This document shows, piece after piece, positions 27,140 through 34,888 of a stretch of DNA of 64,000 nt. Numbering within the stretch: the stretch's first letter is position 1; each line of letters opens with the position of its first letter. Source of the DNA: UBA1479 sp048263775. Its GTDB lineage: Bacteria; Pseudomonadota; Alphaproteobacteria; Rhodospirillales; Casp-alpha2. The stretch lies in the NCBI GenBank assembly GCA_048263775.1, contig JBLXDU010000008.1, forward strand, positions 1-64,000, in the 5' to 3' direction. A program made the translations under genes and the position numbers. Below the pieces are notes generated by a model, which was not told the DNA's origin, did not search any database, and worked only from the letters and a program-made list of their open reading frames with translations.

Positions 27140-27439
27140 ATAGAACTCCTGTTTGTTCAATCTGTTCGGCGCAAACCTCGGACGTTTATGTCCGGGGGCG
27201 CATGATTGTGAAATAATTTCTCTGGGCAGGGTTCCGCCCAAGTCTTGCGTGATGCGGGGATGTAGCAGTCTCAGGGCCAATCTTCAAGGGGCGGCCCGGG
27301 GGCGGCCCGATGCCGGGCCCGCGCGAAATGCGGAGAAAATCTCGACCCTGAGCCTAGAATTTCGCGATTTTCCAACCTGTTGGCCAAAGGCATACTGCGC
27401 GCTGCTCAACAACTGGCGACCTGAAAGGGACCTTTCCAC
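27140..27439. other. Divergent spacer between ahcY and the HAD gene
   Basis: 300 bp without a gene. On the ahcY side there is an inverted repeat CGGAC/GTCCG around a 6-nt AT-rich loop (about 27179-27194) in the ahcY leader. In the middle, an 11-bp tandem repeat (27288-27309) is followed by a GC-rich inverted repeat. It must contain both promoters; I cannot pick convincing -35/-10 pairs. No SAH riboswitch fits. Confidence 0.5.
27288..27309. repeat. Perfect tandem 11-mer in the ahcY-HAD spacer
   Basis: GGGGCGGCCCG occurs twice without interruption (27288-27298 and 27299-27309). The second unit can pair through GGCCCG with CGGGCC just downstream across ATGC. It lies between two divergent genes and could be an operator or a simple slippage repeat. 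Confidence 0.65.
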
Positions 27440-28147
27440 ATGACCGATCCGGACATTCTCAAGCGCGAAATCAAGATTCTGGTGTTCGACCAGTACGGCA
27501 CCGTCGTCGACATGCAGAAGGGCCTGACGGAAATCGCCACGCCGTTCCTGAAAGAAAAGGGCTGGGACGGCAATCCCCACAGCTTCGTCACCTGGTGGCG
27601 GCGCACCCATTTCGAAAATTCCATGATCGACGCATTGTGTGACCGTGGCCATACGCCCTACCGGCAGATCGGCCACCGCGCCGTCTCCGTGGTGATGGAC
27701 CGAGCCGGGATCAAATACACCCAGGCCGAGGTCGAATGGCTGGTCTCCGAGATCGAAAAGCTGAAGCCCTTCCCCGACGTGATCGAGGCCCTGGGCCGCC
27801 TGCGGGATGCCGGTTACGAGCTTGCCATCCTGTCCAATGGCGACCCGGACATGCTGGCCAACGCCGGCCCGCATATCGGCTTCGACTTCGACCATGTCAT
27901 CTCCGTCGCCGAAGCGGGCTACTTCAAGCCCCATTGGGCGACCTACGCCACGGCCTGCGAGATCACGGGCTACGACCGCACGTCCTGCCTGTTCGTCGCC
28001 AACCACGAATTCGACGTGGTGGGTGCCAAGAGCTTCGGCATGCGCACGGCCTTCATCGACCGGCGCAAGCGGCCGTTCGGCGCCTGGCCGGATCAGCCTG
28101 ACCTGATCATTGAAAACTTCAAGGAGATGGCGGATACACTCTGTTAG
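27440..28147 (+). CDS. HAD-superfamily haloacid dehalogenase, type II
   Basis: 235 residues. The nucleophile is D17 in VFDQYGTVVD, motif II is LSNGDPDML, the Lys motif is AGYFKPHWATY, and the final acid motif is VANHEFDVVGAKSFGM. This set, with YGT after the nucleophile, fits L-2-haloacid dehalogenases and related HAD hydrolases. The FDQYGT triad uses Gln where FDAYGT is usual. The substrate cannot be fixed from sequence. A palindromic 47-nt element starts 3 bp after its stop. Confidence 0.82.
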   Translation: MTDPDILKREIKILVFDQYGTVVDMQKGLTEIATPFLKEKGWDGNPHSFVTWWRRTHFENSMIDALCDRGHTPYRQIGHRAVSVVMDRAGIKYTQAEVEWLVSEIEKLKPFPDVIEALGRLRDAGYELAILSNGDPDMLANAGPHIGFDFDHVISVAEAGYFKPHWATYATACEITGYDRTSCLFVANHEFDVVGAKSFGMRTAFIDRRKRPFGAWPDQPDLIIENFKEMADTLC

Positions 28148-28150
28148 GTC

Positions 28151-28197
28151 GCAAATCCCGAGCGGCCCCATAAGGGGCCGCGACGGTGCATTTGCGC
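28151..28197 (+). repeat. 47-nt palindromic element, copy 2 (after HAD gene)
   Basis: It begins GCAAATCCCGAGCGG and ends ATTTGCGC, the same ends as copy 1 at 8189-8235 (minus orientation). The inner hairpin here is GCGGCCCC-ATAA-GGGGCCGC, different in sequence from copy 1 but equally paired. The outer arms GCAAAT/ATTTGC also pair. It is not followed by a T-run. Confidence 0.75.
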
Positions 28198-28241
28198 GGA
28201 AAAAAGTTTCCAGGAACTTTCGCGCCCGCTAAGACGGGACC

Positions 28242-28949
28242 ATGACGAATTCTTCCCGCCATTTCCTTCTCTGCCCCGGCTTCATGACCGACCGCGCCCT
28301 GTGGTCGCGCATGGAGCCCGGGTTGGCGGACCTCGGGACCTGCGCCTTCGCCGACCTGAGCCGCACCGACGACCTGGAGGCGACGGCCCGCGGCCTTCTT
28401 AAGAACGCCCCCGACCGCTTCATCCTGATCGGCTTTTCCCTGGGCGGCTTTGTCGCCCGGGAGATCGTGCGCCTTGCGCCCGACCGGGTCAGGGGTCTGG
28501 TGCTGATGAATTCCTCGTCCCGCCCGCCGCGCCCCGAAATCGTCAAACGCAACGCCTTCCTGATCGGTCATACGAAGAAACGCGGGTTTCGCGGCCTGTC
28601 GTCGGATGCCGTGAAGAAGGCCTTCCATCCGGACCTGCGCGACGACGAAGCCCTGATCCAGGAGGTCAAGGACATGGCCTTGCGCATGGGGGGTGACGCG
28701 TTCATCAAGCAATTGTCAATTTCGCGCCGCGACGGCCGCCCGGACCTCGCCGCCATCGCCTGTCCGACCTTGGTCATCTGGGCGCGGCAGGACGAACTGC
28801 GGTCCTTGAAAGAATCTCAGGAAATGGCGGACGCCATTCCGGGGGCGCGGTTCGAGATCATCGAGGACTGCGGCCATATGACGCCGATGGAGGCGCCGGC
28901 GGCCGTTCTCGACCTGATTACAAGTTGGCTCGGCGACGCTGAGATTTAG
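28242..28949 (+). CDS. Alpha/beta-hydrolase fold protein
   Basis: 235 residues. The nucleophile elbow is GFSLGGF (S66), the likely acid is in WARQDEL, and the His is in EDCGHMTPMEAP, giving a complete Ser-Asp-His triad. It resembles small esterase or BioH/MenH-like hydrolases, but the substrate is not predictable. The stop overlaps the convergent ptsI stop by 4 bp (TTAG at 28946-28949). It may be cotranscribed with the upstream HAD gene, which ends 94 bp earlier. Confidence 0.82.
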   Translation: MTNSSRHFLLCPGFMTDRALWSRMEPGLADLGTCAFADLSRTDDLEATARGLLKNAPDRFILIGFSLGGFVAREIVRLAPDRVRGLVLMNSSSRPPRPEIVKRNAFLIGHTKKRGFRGLSSDAVKKAFHPDLRDDEALIQEVKDMALRMGGDAFIKQLSISRRDGRPDLAAIACPTLVIWARQDELRSLKESQEMADAIPGARFEIIEDCGHMTPMEAPAAVLDLITSWLGDAEI

Positions 28950-30685
28950 GAAAGTCCGTTGAAATCGTCCAGCAGCGTCGCGATGCGGCCCGGGTCGACC
29001 TGGCCCATGATGGCGTCGGCGCGGCGGGTGGCGGCGGCGATGTCCATCTCGCGGATGCGCTGCTTCACCAGCGGAATGTTGGCCGGCACCATGGACAGCT
29101 CCCGCAGGCCCAGACCCAACAGCAGCGGCGCGTAGCGCGGATCGCCCGCGATTTCGCCGCACAGGCTGATGGGGATGCGCGCGCGCAGCGCCGCACTGGT
29201 CGCGAACTGGATCAGGCGCAGCACCGCCGGATGCAGCGAGTCGAACAGATGGGCCACATGCTCGTTGGTGCGGTCGGTGGCCAGCGTGTACATGGTCAGG
29301 TCGTTCGAGCCGATGGCGAAGAAGTCCGAAACCTGGGCCAGGGCATCGGCGGCAAGGGCCGCCGCCGGCACCTCGATCATCACGCCCAGGGGGGGCAGGG
29401 GATCGGGAAGGGGGGCCTTGCGACGTTTGAGTTTTTGCGCGGCCCGATTGAGGGCATCCCGCGTCTGGCGTACTTCCGACACGGTGGACACCATGGGCAG
29501 CAGAATCCGCACGGGCCCATGGCAGGCGGCGCGCAGGATCGCGGTCAATTGCGCGTCCATGGTTTTGGTGTGCTTCAGGGACAGGCGGATGCCGCGCAGG
29601 CCCAGCGCCGATGCCGCTGCCTCACCAAGGTCGCCCAACAGCCCCTGGGCCGGTTTCTCCCCGCCCACATCGAGGGTGCGGATGGTCACCGGTTTGCCGT
29701 CCATGGCGTCGACGATTTCCTTGAGGGCGACGTATTGCTCTTCCTCGGTCGGCGTGTCGTCGCGGCTCATATAAAGGAATTCCGTGCGCAGCAGGCCGAT
29801 CCCGGCGGCCCCGTTGCGCTTGACCATCTCAAGCTCGATGGGCAGTTCCAGGTTGGCGGACAGCGCCACGGTCACGTTGTCGCGGGTGACGGCGGGTACG
29901 GTGCGCATATGGCCCAGGCGTTCAGCGACTTTCCGGGCGTCGACCTTAAGCTGTTCGTAGACGCCCAACGTGCGCGCCGTCGGGTTGACGATGACCGTGC
30001 CGCGGGTGCCGTCGATGATGACCTTTGCGCCCGTGCTCACCGCATCGGCCAGGTCCGGCACGCCGAGCACGAGGGGAATGCCCAGCGCCCTCGCCATGAT
30101 CGCGGCGTGCCCCTCGGCCCCGCCGAGCGCCGTCGCGGCACCTGCGATGCGGGCCGGGTCCAGCTGCGCCGTGTCGGCGGGCGACAACTGGTCGGCGATG
30201 ATGATCGACCCCGACGCAGCTTGGCTGAACGGCTTCAACGGTTCGCGCATGAGATTGCGGATGATGCGGTTGCCGACGTCGCGCACGTCCTCGACCCGGG
30301 CCGCGATATAGGCGTTATCCATGGCCTGGAAGGCGTGAATGATGCCGGTCAGGGTCTTCTGCACCGCCGCCTCGGCGTTCAGGCCCTTGCCCTGGATCAG
30401 GTCCTGGGCACCGCGCACCAGACGCGAATCCTCCAGCATCTGCAGATAGGCGTCGAACAGGAAATGCATTTCCTGGGTGACGGTGTCCTTCTGGGCCTGG
30501 GCCTTGAGGCGCTTGATCTGGCGGCGGGCCAGGATCACGGCGGCGGTCAGACGCTTGGCCTCGGCCGGCCGGCCCTTCTTGGCGACATGGCGTTCGGGAA
30601 CTTCGAGCGTGCCGGCTTCGCGCACATGGGCGGGGCCCACGGCAATTCCGGGCGATACGCCCATTCCCTCGAAACGTTTTTCCAT
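28946..30685 (-). CDS. ptsI: PTS enzyme I (phosphoenolpyruvate-protein phosphotransferase)
   Basis: 579 residues. The phosphorylated His is in GGAEGHAAIMARALGIP. PEP-binding motifs include LRTEFLYMSRD and the C-terminal DFFAIGSNDLTMYTLATDR. It autophosphorylates on PEP and passes phosphate to HPr. It lacks the N-terminal GAF domain of PtsP, so it is of EI rather than EI-Ntr architecture. ATG 30685 has GAGGGGG just upstream; the in-frame ATG at 30697 is less likely. It is downstream of ptsH by 22 bp, and no EIIBC permease is seen. Confidence 0.95.
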   Translation of the reverse strand: MEKRFEGMGVSPGIAVGPAHVREAGTLEVPERHVAKKGRPAEAKRLTAAVILARRQIKRLKAQAQKDTVTQEMHFLFDAYLQMLEDSRLVRGAQDLIQGKGLNAEAAVQKTLTGIIHAFQAMDNAYIAARVEDVRDVGNRIIRNLMREPLKPFSQAASGSIIIADQLSPADTAQLDPARIAGAATALGGAEGHAAIMARALGIPLVLGVPDLADAVSTGAKVIIDGTRGTVIVNPTARTLGVYEQLKVDARKVAERLGHMRTVPAVTRDNVTVALSANLELPIELEMVKRNGAAGIGLLRTEFLYMSRDDTPTEEEQYVALKEIVDAMDGKPVTIRTLDVGGEKPAQGLLGDLGEAAASALGLRGIRLSLKHTKTMDAQLTAILRAACHGPVRILLPMVSTVSEVRQTRDALNRAAQKLKRRKAPLPDPLPPLGVMIEVPAAALAADALAQVSDFFAIGSNDLTMYTLATDRTNEHVAHLFDSLHPAVLRLIQFATSAALRARIPISLCGEIAGDPRYAPLLLGLGLRELSMVPANIPLVKQRIREMDIAAATRRADAIMGQVDPGRIATLLDDFNGLS

Positions 30686-30707
30686 GTTCCCCCTCATGTC
30701 ACGGGCG

Positions 30708-31001
30708 TCACTTGCCCGGCGCCGGGGTATCCGACAGTTCCTCGTCGAAGCCGTCCTCGACCAGCGCGGCCAGGGCTTCCAGCGCGGCCCCGCAGCCGTC
30801 GCCGTCGCAGGCGATTTCGATCTCCGTACCTGGGGCAGCGGCCAGCATCATCAATCCCATGATCGATCGCCCGCCCACGGTCTGGCCGTCCTTGGAGACC
30901 AGAACCTCGGCTTTGAACTCGCCCGCCAGCTTGGCGAACTTGGCAGCCGCACGGGCGTGCAGGCCGCGCATGTTGACGATGGTGACGGTACGCGACGGCA
31001 T
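30708..31001 (-). CDS. ptsH: Phosphocarrier protein HPr
   Basis: 97 residues. The EI-dependent phosphorylation site is H15 in MRGLHARAA, and the regulatory site is S46 in GGRSIMGLMML. Both the His relay and the HprK-dependent Ser switch are therefore possible. The C-terminal tail is longer and more acidic than in classical HPr. It lies between manX and ptsI in one minus-strand run. Confidence 0.95.
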   Translation of the reverse strand: MPSRTVTIVNMRGLHARAAAKFAKLAGEFKAEVLVSKDGQTVGGRSIMGLMMLAAAPGTEIEIACDGDGCGAALEALAALVEDGFDEELSDTPAPGK

Positions 31002-31022
31002 ATAAATCCCCAGCGCCTGGCG

Positions 31023-31439
31023 CTAGCGCGCTTCCTGGGTCAGCAGGTGCGAGGCGATGTTGATGTATTTGCGGCCCGCTTCCTGGGCCGCCTCGACGGC
31101 CTTGGCCAGGGGTTCGGTTTTGCGCACGCTGGCCAGCTTGACCAGCATCGGCAGGTTGATTCCGGCGATCACCTCGACATTGGCGCGATCCAGGATGGAA
31201 ATCGCCAGGTTCGACGGCGTGCCGCCGAACATGTCGGTCAGCACCACCACGCCTTCGCCCGAATCGACCTGTTCGACCCGCTCCATGATTTCGGCGCGGC
31301 GTTCTTCCATGTCGTCCTCGGGCCCGATGCACACGGCGGCCACATCGGGTTGCGGCCCGACCACGTGTTCCAGGGCGGAAATCATTTCCGTCGCCAGATT
31401 GCCGTGGGTTACGACGACCAATCCGATCATGACAGGCAT
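31023..31439 (-). CDS. manX: PTS EIIA, mannose family, single domain
   Basis: 138 residues. The phosphorylatable His is H12 in VVVTHGN (H9 if translation starts at M4), and TDMFGGTPSNLA matches the EIIA-Man active-site wall. There is no fused EIIB domain and no EIIC/D gene nearby, so a regulatory role is more likely than sugar uptake. It is the standard partner of HPr and HprK in alphaproteobacteria. Confidence 0.92.
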   Translation of the reverse strand: MPVMIGLVVVTHGNLATEMISALEHVVGPQPDVAAVCIGPEDDMEERRAEIMERVEQVDSGEGVVVLTDMFGGTPSNLAISILDRANVEVIAGINLPMLVKLASVRKTEPLAKAVEAAQEAGRKYINIASHLLTQEAR

Positions 31440-31541
31440 TCCATCATTCGAGTGTGTCCCTCAAGAAGTAGCGGCTCCCCGGTCCGGCGGCTTATTTGGT
31501 CCGCTTCGGTATCTTTCCGGAAAGGGATATTGGTACGAATT

Positions 31542-32429
31542 TCATCTTTTGTCCAAGTCGCGATGGCGCACCCGCGCCTTTTCTCCCTGGCTGTCCAGCC
31601 AAGCACCCAAACGCTCGGCGACATAGACGGAGCGATGACGCCCGCCGGTGCAGCCGATGGCGATGGTCAGATAACTTTTTCCCTCCGCCGCATAGCGCGG
31701 CAGCAGTGGCCCCAACAGGGCCGTCAGATGGCTGAAAAATTCGTCGAACCCGGGATCCCCCGCGACATGCTGGCCGACTTTTTCGTCCAGGCCGGTCAGG
31801 GGCCGCAGGTCCAGGTCGTAATGGGGGTTCTTCAGGAACCGCACGTCGAACACCAGGTCGGCATCGCGCGGCACGCCGTTTTTATAGGAAAAGGAGACCA
31901 CGAACACGGGCAGGCCCAGGTCGCTCTGAACGGCGAAATGGTCTTCCATGGCCGCTTTCTGCGCGCCCAGCGACATGTCGGAGGTATCCATCACCACGTC
32001 GGCCTGTTCGCGCACGGGGGCCAGAAGGGTGCGTTCCTGGCGGATGCCGTCGGCCACGGGCCGGTCGATGGCCAGCGGATGACGGCGTCGGGTTTCGGCA
32101 TAGCGGCGGGTCAGCACCTGATCGTCGCAGTCCATGAACAGGACCTTCACATCGACATCGGCGCGCGCGCGCAGTTCGTCGATCTGTTCCAAAAACGCCT
32201 CGGCCCCGAACTCGCGGGTGCGGATGTCGACGCCGGCGGCGATGGGATGGGGAAACGCCCCGGGGGCGACCAGCCGGCCCATCAGTGACAGCGGCAGGTT
32301 GTCGACGGCCTCGAACCCCATGTCCTCAAGCGCCTTGAGGGCCGATGACTTGCCGGCCCCCGATACCCCGGTGACCAGCACCAGCGGCAGTTTCCCGGTC
32401 GGCGGCGCCTGTTCGTTGCCGGACGTCAT
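31542..32429 (-). CDS. rapZ: RapZ/YvcJ-family nucleotide-binding protein
   Basis: 295 residues. The P-loop is VTGVSGAGKSSALKALEDMGFEAVDNLP, and the C-terminal domain has GCTGGRHRSVYVAERL, the family signature. In E. coli RapZ guides RNase E to GlmZ and controls GlmS; in alphaproteobacteria its target is not established. The start overlaps the hprK stop by 4 bp, tying it to the PTS phosphorelay. Confidence 0.94.
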   Translation of the reverse strand: MTSGNEQAPPTGKLPLVLVTGVSGAGKSSALKALEDMGFEAVDNLPLSLMGRLVAPGAFPHPIAAGVDIRTREFGAEAFLEQIDELRARADVDVKVLFMDCDDQVLTRRYAETRRRHPLAIDRPVADGIRQERTLLAPVREQADVVMDTSDMSLGAQKAAMEDHFAVQSDLGLPVFVVSFSYKNGVPRDADLVFDVRFLKNPHYDLDLRPLTGLDEKVGQHVAGDPGFDEFFSHLTALLGPLLPRYAAEGKSYLTIAIGCTGGRHRSVYVAERLGAWLDSQGEKARVRHRDLDKR

Positions 32430-32920
32430 GAGTGTTCTCCGATACGGCCCGCGATGATATCGGTGTCACCGTCCACCGCTTCCCAGGGCAGGCGGCGCAG
32501 CGCCAAGCGGATCTTGGCGGGGGCCGAAGCCTCGAACGGGGCCAGCCGAATGAAGGGAATGTCCAGGTCCAGGATCGGGGTCGTCACAACTTCGGGCAGG
32601 CGCTCGACCAGGGCCGGGGCGACCAGGTCACAGACCAGGGCGATGGGGGCTTCGTCCAGGGCCTTCATGGGCATGATGCCGACGCCGCGCACTTCCAACA
32701 GGCCCTTGAGAGGCCCAGGGGCCCGCGCCCAGACACGCCCGGCGCGCAAGCTTAGGTCGACCCGGTCGTCGGCGACCAGGCGGGGGCCGTCGGCGCCCCC
32801 CCCGTCGATCAGGCGCAGCGCCAGATCCGACTTGCCCGCCCCCGACGGGCCGCGCAGCAGGACGCCCGCGCCGCCGATGGCGACGCAGGTGGCATGGACT
32901 TGTTCATGAACCATCCGCAT
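32426..32920 (-). CDS. hprK: HPr kinase/phosphorylase, short alphaproteobacterial form
   Basis: About 164 residues, only the kinase core. Walker A is GPSGAGKSDLALRLIDGG, and LEVRGVGIMPMK is the HprK signature region. The long N-terminal domain of firmicute HprK is absent, as usual in alphaproteobacteria. It phosphorylates HPr on S46. The start is uncertain: ATG 32920 or 32914 lacks a clear ribosome site, and the frame is open further upstream. In relatives chvG lies immediately upstream; here two plus-strand genes intervene. Confidence 0.88.
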   Translation of the reverse strand: MRMVHEQVHATCVAIGGAGVLLRGPSGAGKSDLALRLIDGGGADGPRLVADDRVDLSLRAGRVWARAPGPLKGLLEVRGVGIMPMKALDEAPIALVCDLVAPALVERLPEVVTTPILDLDIPFIRLAPFEASAPAKIRLALRRLPWEAVDGDTDIIAGRIGEHS

Positions 32921-33138
32921 AAGCGGGGAGGTTGGAATGGCTTGTCGGTCCTGTCCAGCCAATTCTTGAGACTTAAAAACACTCACCGGCGCTATCGGTA
33001 CATTTTCTTGTCCCGGTTTTTTGCAAACCGCCCGCGCGTGGGGAAAATTCACAAGCCCCCCCGTGGACGGGGCCGTTCCGCTGCGCCATGCTGCGCGCAA
33101 GCGGGGGCATCGCAGAACCTCACGGGAGGACAGATCAC

Positions 33139-33930
33139 ATGGATTTCGAATTGAAGGGCAAGACCGCTTTCGTCACTGGTGGCTCGCGCGGCATCGGCCG
33201 GGCCATCGCGCTGACCCTGGCCAAGCAGGGGGCCAATATCGCGCTCTGCGGGCGCACGATGGAGAGCCTGGAAGCGACGGCGGCGGACATCCGCAAACTT
33301 GGGGTCGAAGCCTGGCCGTTCCAGGCCGACGTGTCGAAGCTGGAGGATGTGGAAAAATTCGCCGACCAGGCCCTGGCCGCCGCCGGCGGGATCGACATCC
33401 TGGTGAATAACGCCGTGACCTCGACCGCGGCCCCCTTCGATGAGCAGACGGACGAACTGTTCCGCTACCACATCGACGTCAAGCTGATGGCCTATATCCG
33501 CCTGGCGCGGATTCTGTTGCCGCGCATGGAGGCAAAGGGTTGGGGCCGCATCGTCAACATCGGCGGCATGACGGCGCGCATCGTCGCCCCCCTGCGGGTG
33601 ACCAACGGCGTGGTCAACGCCGGCGTCGCCAACTTCACCAAGCAATTGGCGACCCGCGCGGCCAAGGGTGGGGTGACCATCAACTGTGTGCATCCCGGCT
33701 TCACGGCGACGGAGCGGGTCATGCAGATTTTCCAGCGTGAAGCCAATGACGCGGGCATCAGCCTGAAAGACGCCATGGCCAAGCGGGAGCAGGAAATCCC
33801 CATGGGCCGGCTGGTCGCGCCCGAGGACATGGCCAATGCGGTGCTGTTCTTCTGCTCGCCCATGGCGGGGATGGTCACGGGCCAGTGCATCGCGGTCGAC
33901 GGCGGCTCCGGCGAATCGGTTAATTACTGA
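33139..33930 (+). CDS. SDR-family protein with a degenerate active site
   Basis: 263 residues, Rossmann fold. The cofactor motif TGGSRGIG (13-20) and NNAV (90-93) are intact. The catalytic residues are not: where SDRs have Ser after GRIVNI the sequence is G142-G143-M-T, and where YxxxK is expected it reads N156-G-V-V-N160 before AGVANFTK. It may therefore bind NAD(P) without classical SDR redox chemistry, or use other residues. GGGAGGA at 33124-33130 supports ATG 33139. It is paired with a methyltransferase gene 28 bp downstream and inserted between chvG and hprK. Confidence 0.85.
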   Translation: MDFELKGKTAFVTGGSRGIGRAIALTLAKQGANIALCGRTMESLEATAADIRKLGVEAWPFQADVSKLEDVEKFADQALAAAGGIDILVNNAVTSTAAPFDEQTDELFRYHIDVKLMAYIRLARILLPRMEAKGWGRIVNIGGMTARIVAPLRVTNGVVNAGVANFTKQLATRAAKGGVTINCVHPGFTATERVMQIFQREANDAGISLKDAMAKREQEIPMGRLVAPEDMANAVLFFCSPMAGMVTGQCIAVDGGSGESVNY

Positions 33931-33958
33931 TCCGCCGTCTGGGGGTATAAGGGCGGCC

Positions 33959-34888
33959 ATGACCGCGAAATGCCCCGTCTGTTCCGGCCCCGGCGCCGTG
34001 ATCCGCCACCTTGACGCGGACGAGATCGCGCGCGGGCTCAACGCCGTGTTCGGGGCCGCCCCGCCCGCGGGGGCCGTGCCCGGCGACTACGACATCGTGC
34101 GCTGCGCCGACTGCGCCCTGGTTTATGCGGACCCCATGCTGGCAGGGGGGGCGGCGTTCTACGACTGGTTGACCGGGTTCGCCAAGTACCACGCCCAAGG
34201 GCGCTGGGAATGGGCACGGATCAAGGATGTGCTGGCGGCGGAGGCGCGGCCGCTGCGCCTGCTGGAGCTGGGCGCCGGGCAGGGCGATTTCCTGGAAACG
34301 CTGAAAGACCTGCCCCAGGTCACGGCCCAGGGCATCGACCTGTCGGAAAGTTCGGTCAAGAAGGCGCAGGCGCGCGGGCTCGACGTGCGCCGCGACACCC
34401 TGGAACAGGTCATCACCAAGGCCGCCGGGACCTATGACGCCGTGGTGCTCAGCCATGTTTTGGAGCATGTCGCGACGCCGGGGGCCCTCATGGGGGCCGT
34501 GAAGAACCTGCTGGCGCCGAAGGGCCGCATCCTGTTTTCCGTGCCCTATTCACCGATGAGCCGCGAATACCTGCATGACGACGTCATGAACCTGCCGCCC
34601 CATCACATGACGCGATGGAACATCCAGGCTCTTGGCGGCCTGGCGCGGGTGTTGGGGCTGGATCTGGAAACCTGGATGCCCAAGGCCAAGGCGCCCTGGA
34701 AACGGGCGCTCAAGCATACTTGCGACAAGGTGCGGGGCGAGGGCCGGGTCCGCGGCCTCGCCCGCCTACCGGTGGTGCTCGCCAACTGGGGCGAATTCCG
34801 CCGCATCCTGGCCGATCACCGAAACCGCGAACGGGTCGGTGGGCAGATGGCGGCGGACACCATCCTGGTCAGTCTGAAGAAGTCCTAG
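33959..34888 (+). CDS. Class I SAM-dependent methyltransferase with N-terminal zinc ribbon
   Basis: 309 residues. The N-terminal ribbon is CPVC (4-8 region) with CADCALVYADP. Motif I is LLELGAGQGDFLETL, and VVLSHVLEHVATP is the usual post-motif segment. The C-terminal region (MNLPPHHMTRWNIQALGGLARVLGL) resembles methyltransferases acting on sugars, lipids or surface polymers. The substrate is unknown. It probably forms an operon with the degenerate SDR. Its TAG stop is shared with the convergent chvG stop (CTAG, 34885-34888). Confidence 0.82.
   Translation: MTAKCPVCSGPGAVIRHLDADEIARGLNAVFGAAPPAGAVPGDYDIVRCADCALVYADPMLAGGAAFYDWLTGFAKYHAQGRWEWARIKDVLAAEARPLRLLELGAGQGDFLETLKDLPQVTAQGIDLSESSVKKAQARGLDVRRDTLEQVITKAAGTYDAVVLSHVLEHVATPGALMGAVKNLLAPKGRILFSVPYSPMSREYLHDDVMNLPPHHMTRWNIQALGGLARVLGLDLETWMPKAKAPWKRALKHTCDKVRGEGRVRGLARLPVVLANWGEFRRILADHRNRERVGGQMAADTILVSLKKS

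Noticed and set aside
27140..27230. SAH riboswitch upstream of ahcY (CCGAGG...GCGCC resemblance in the leader)
   Set aside because: Only about 45 nt lie between this segment and the ATG; the conserved core and pairing halves of the SAH aptamer are not present.
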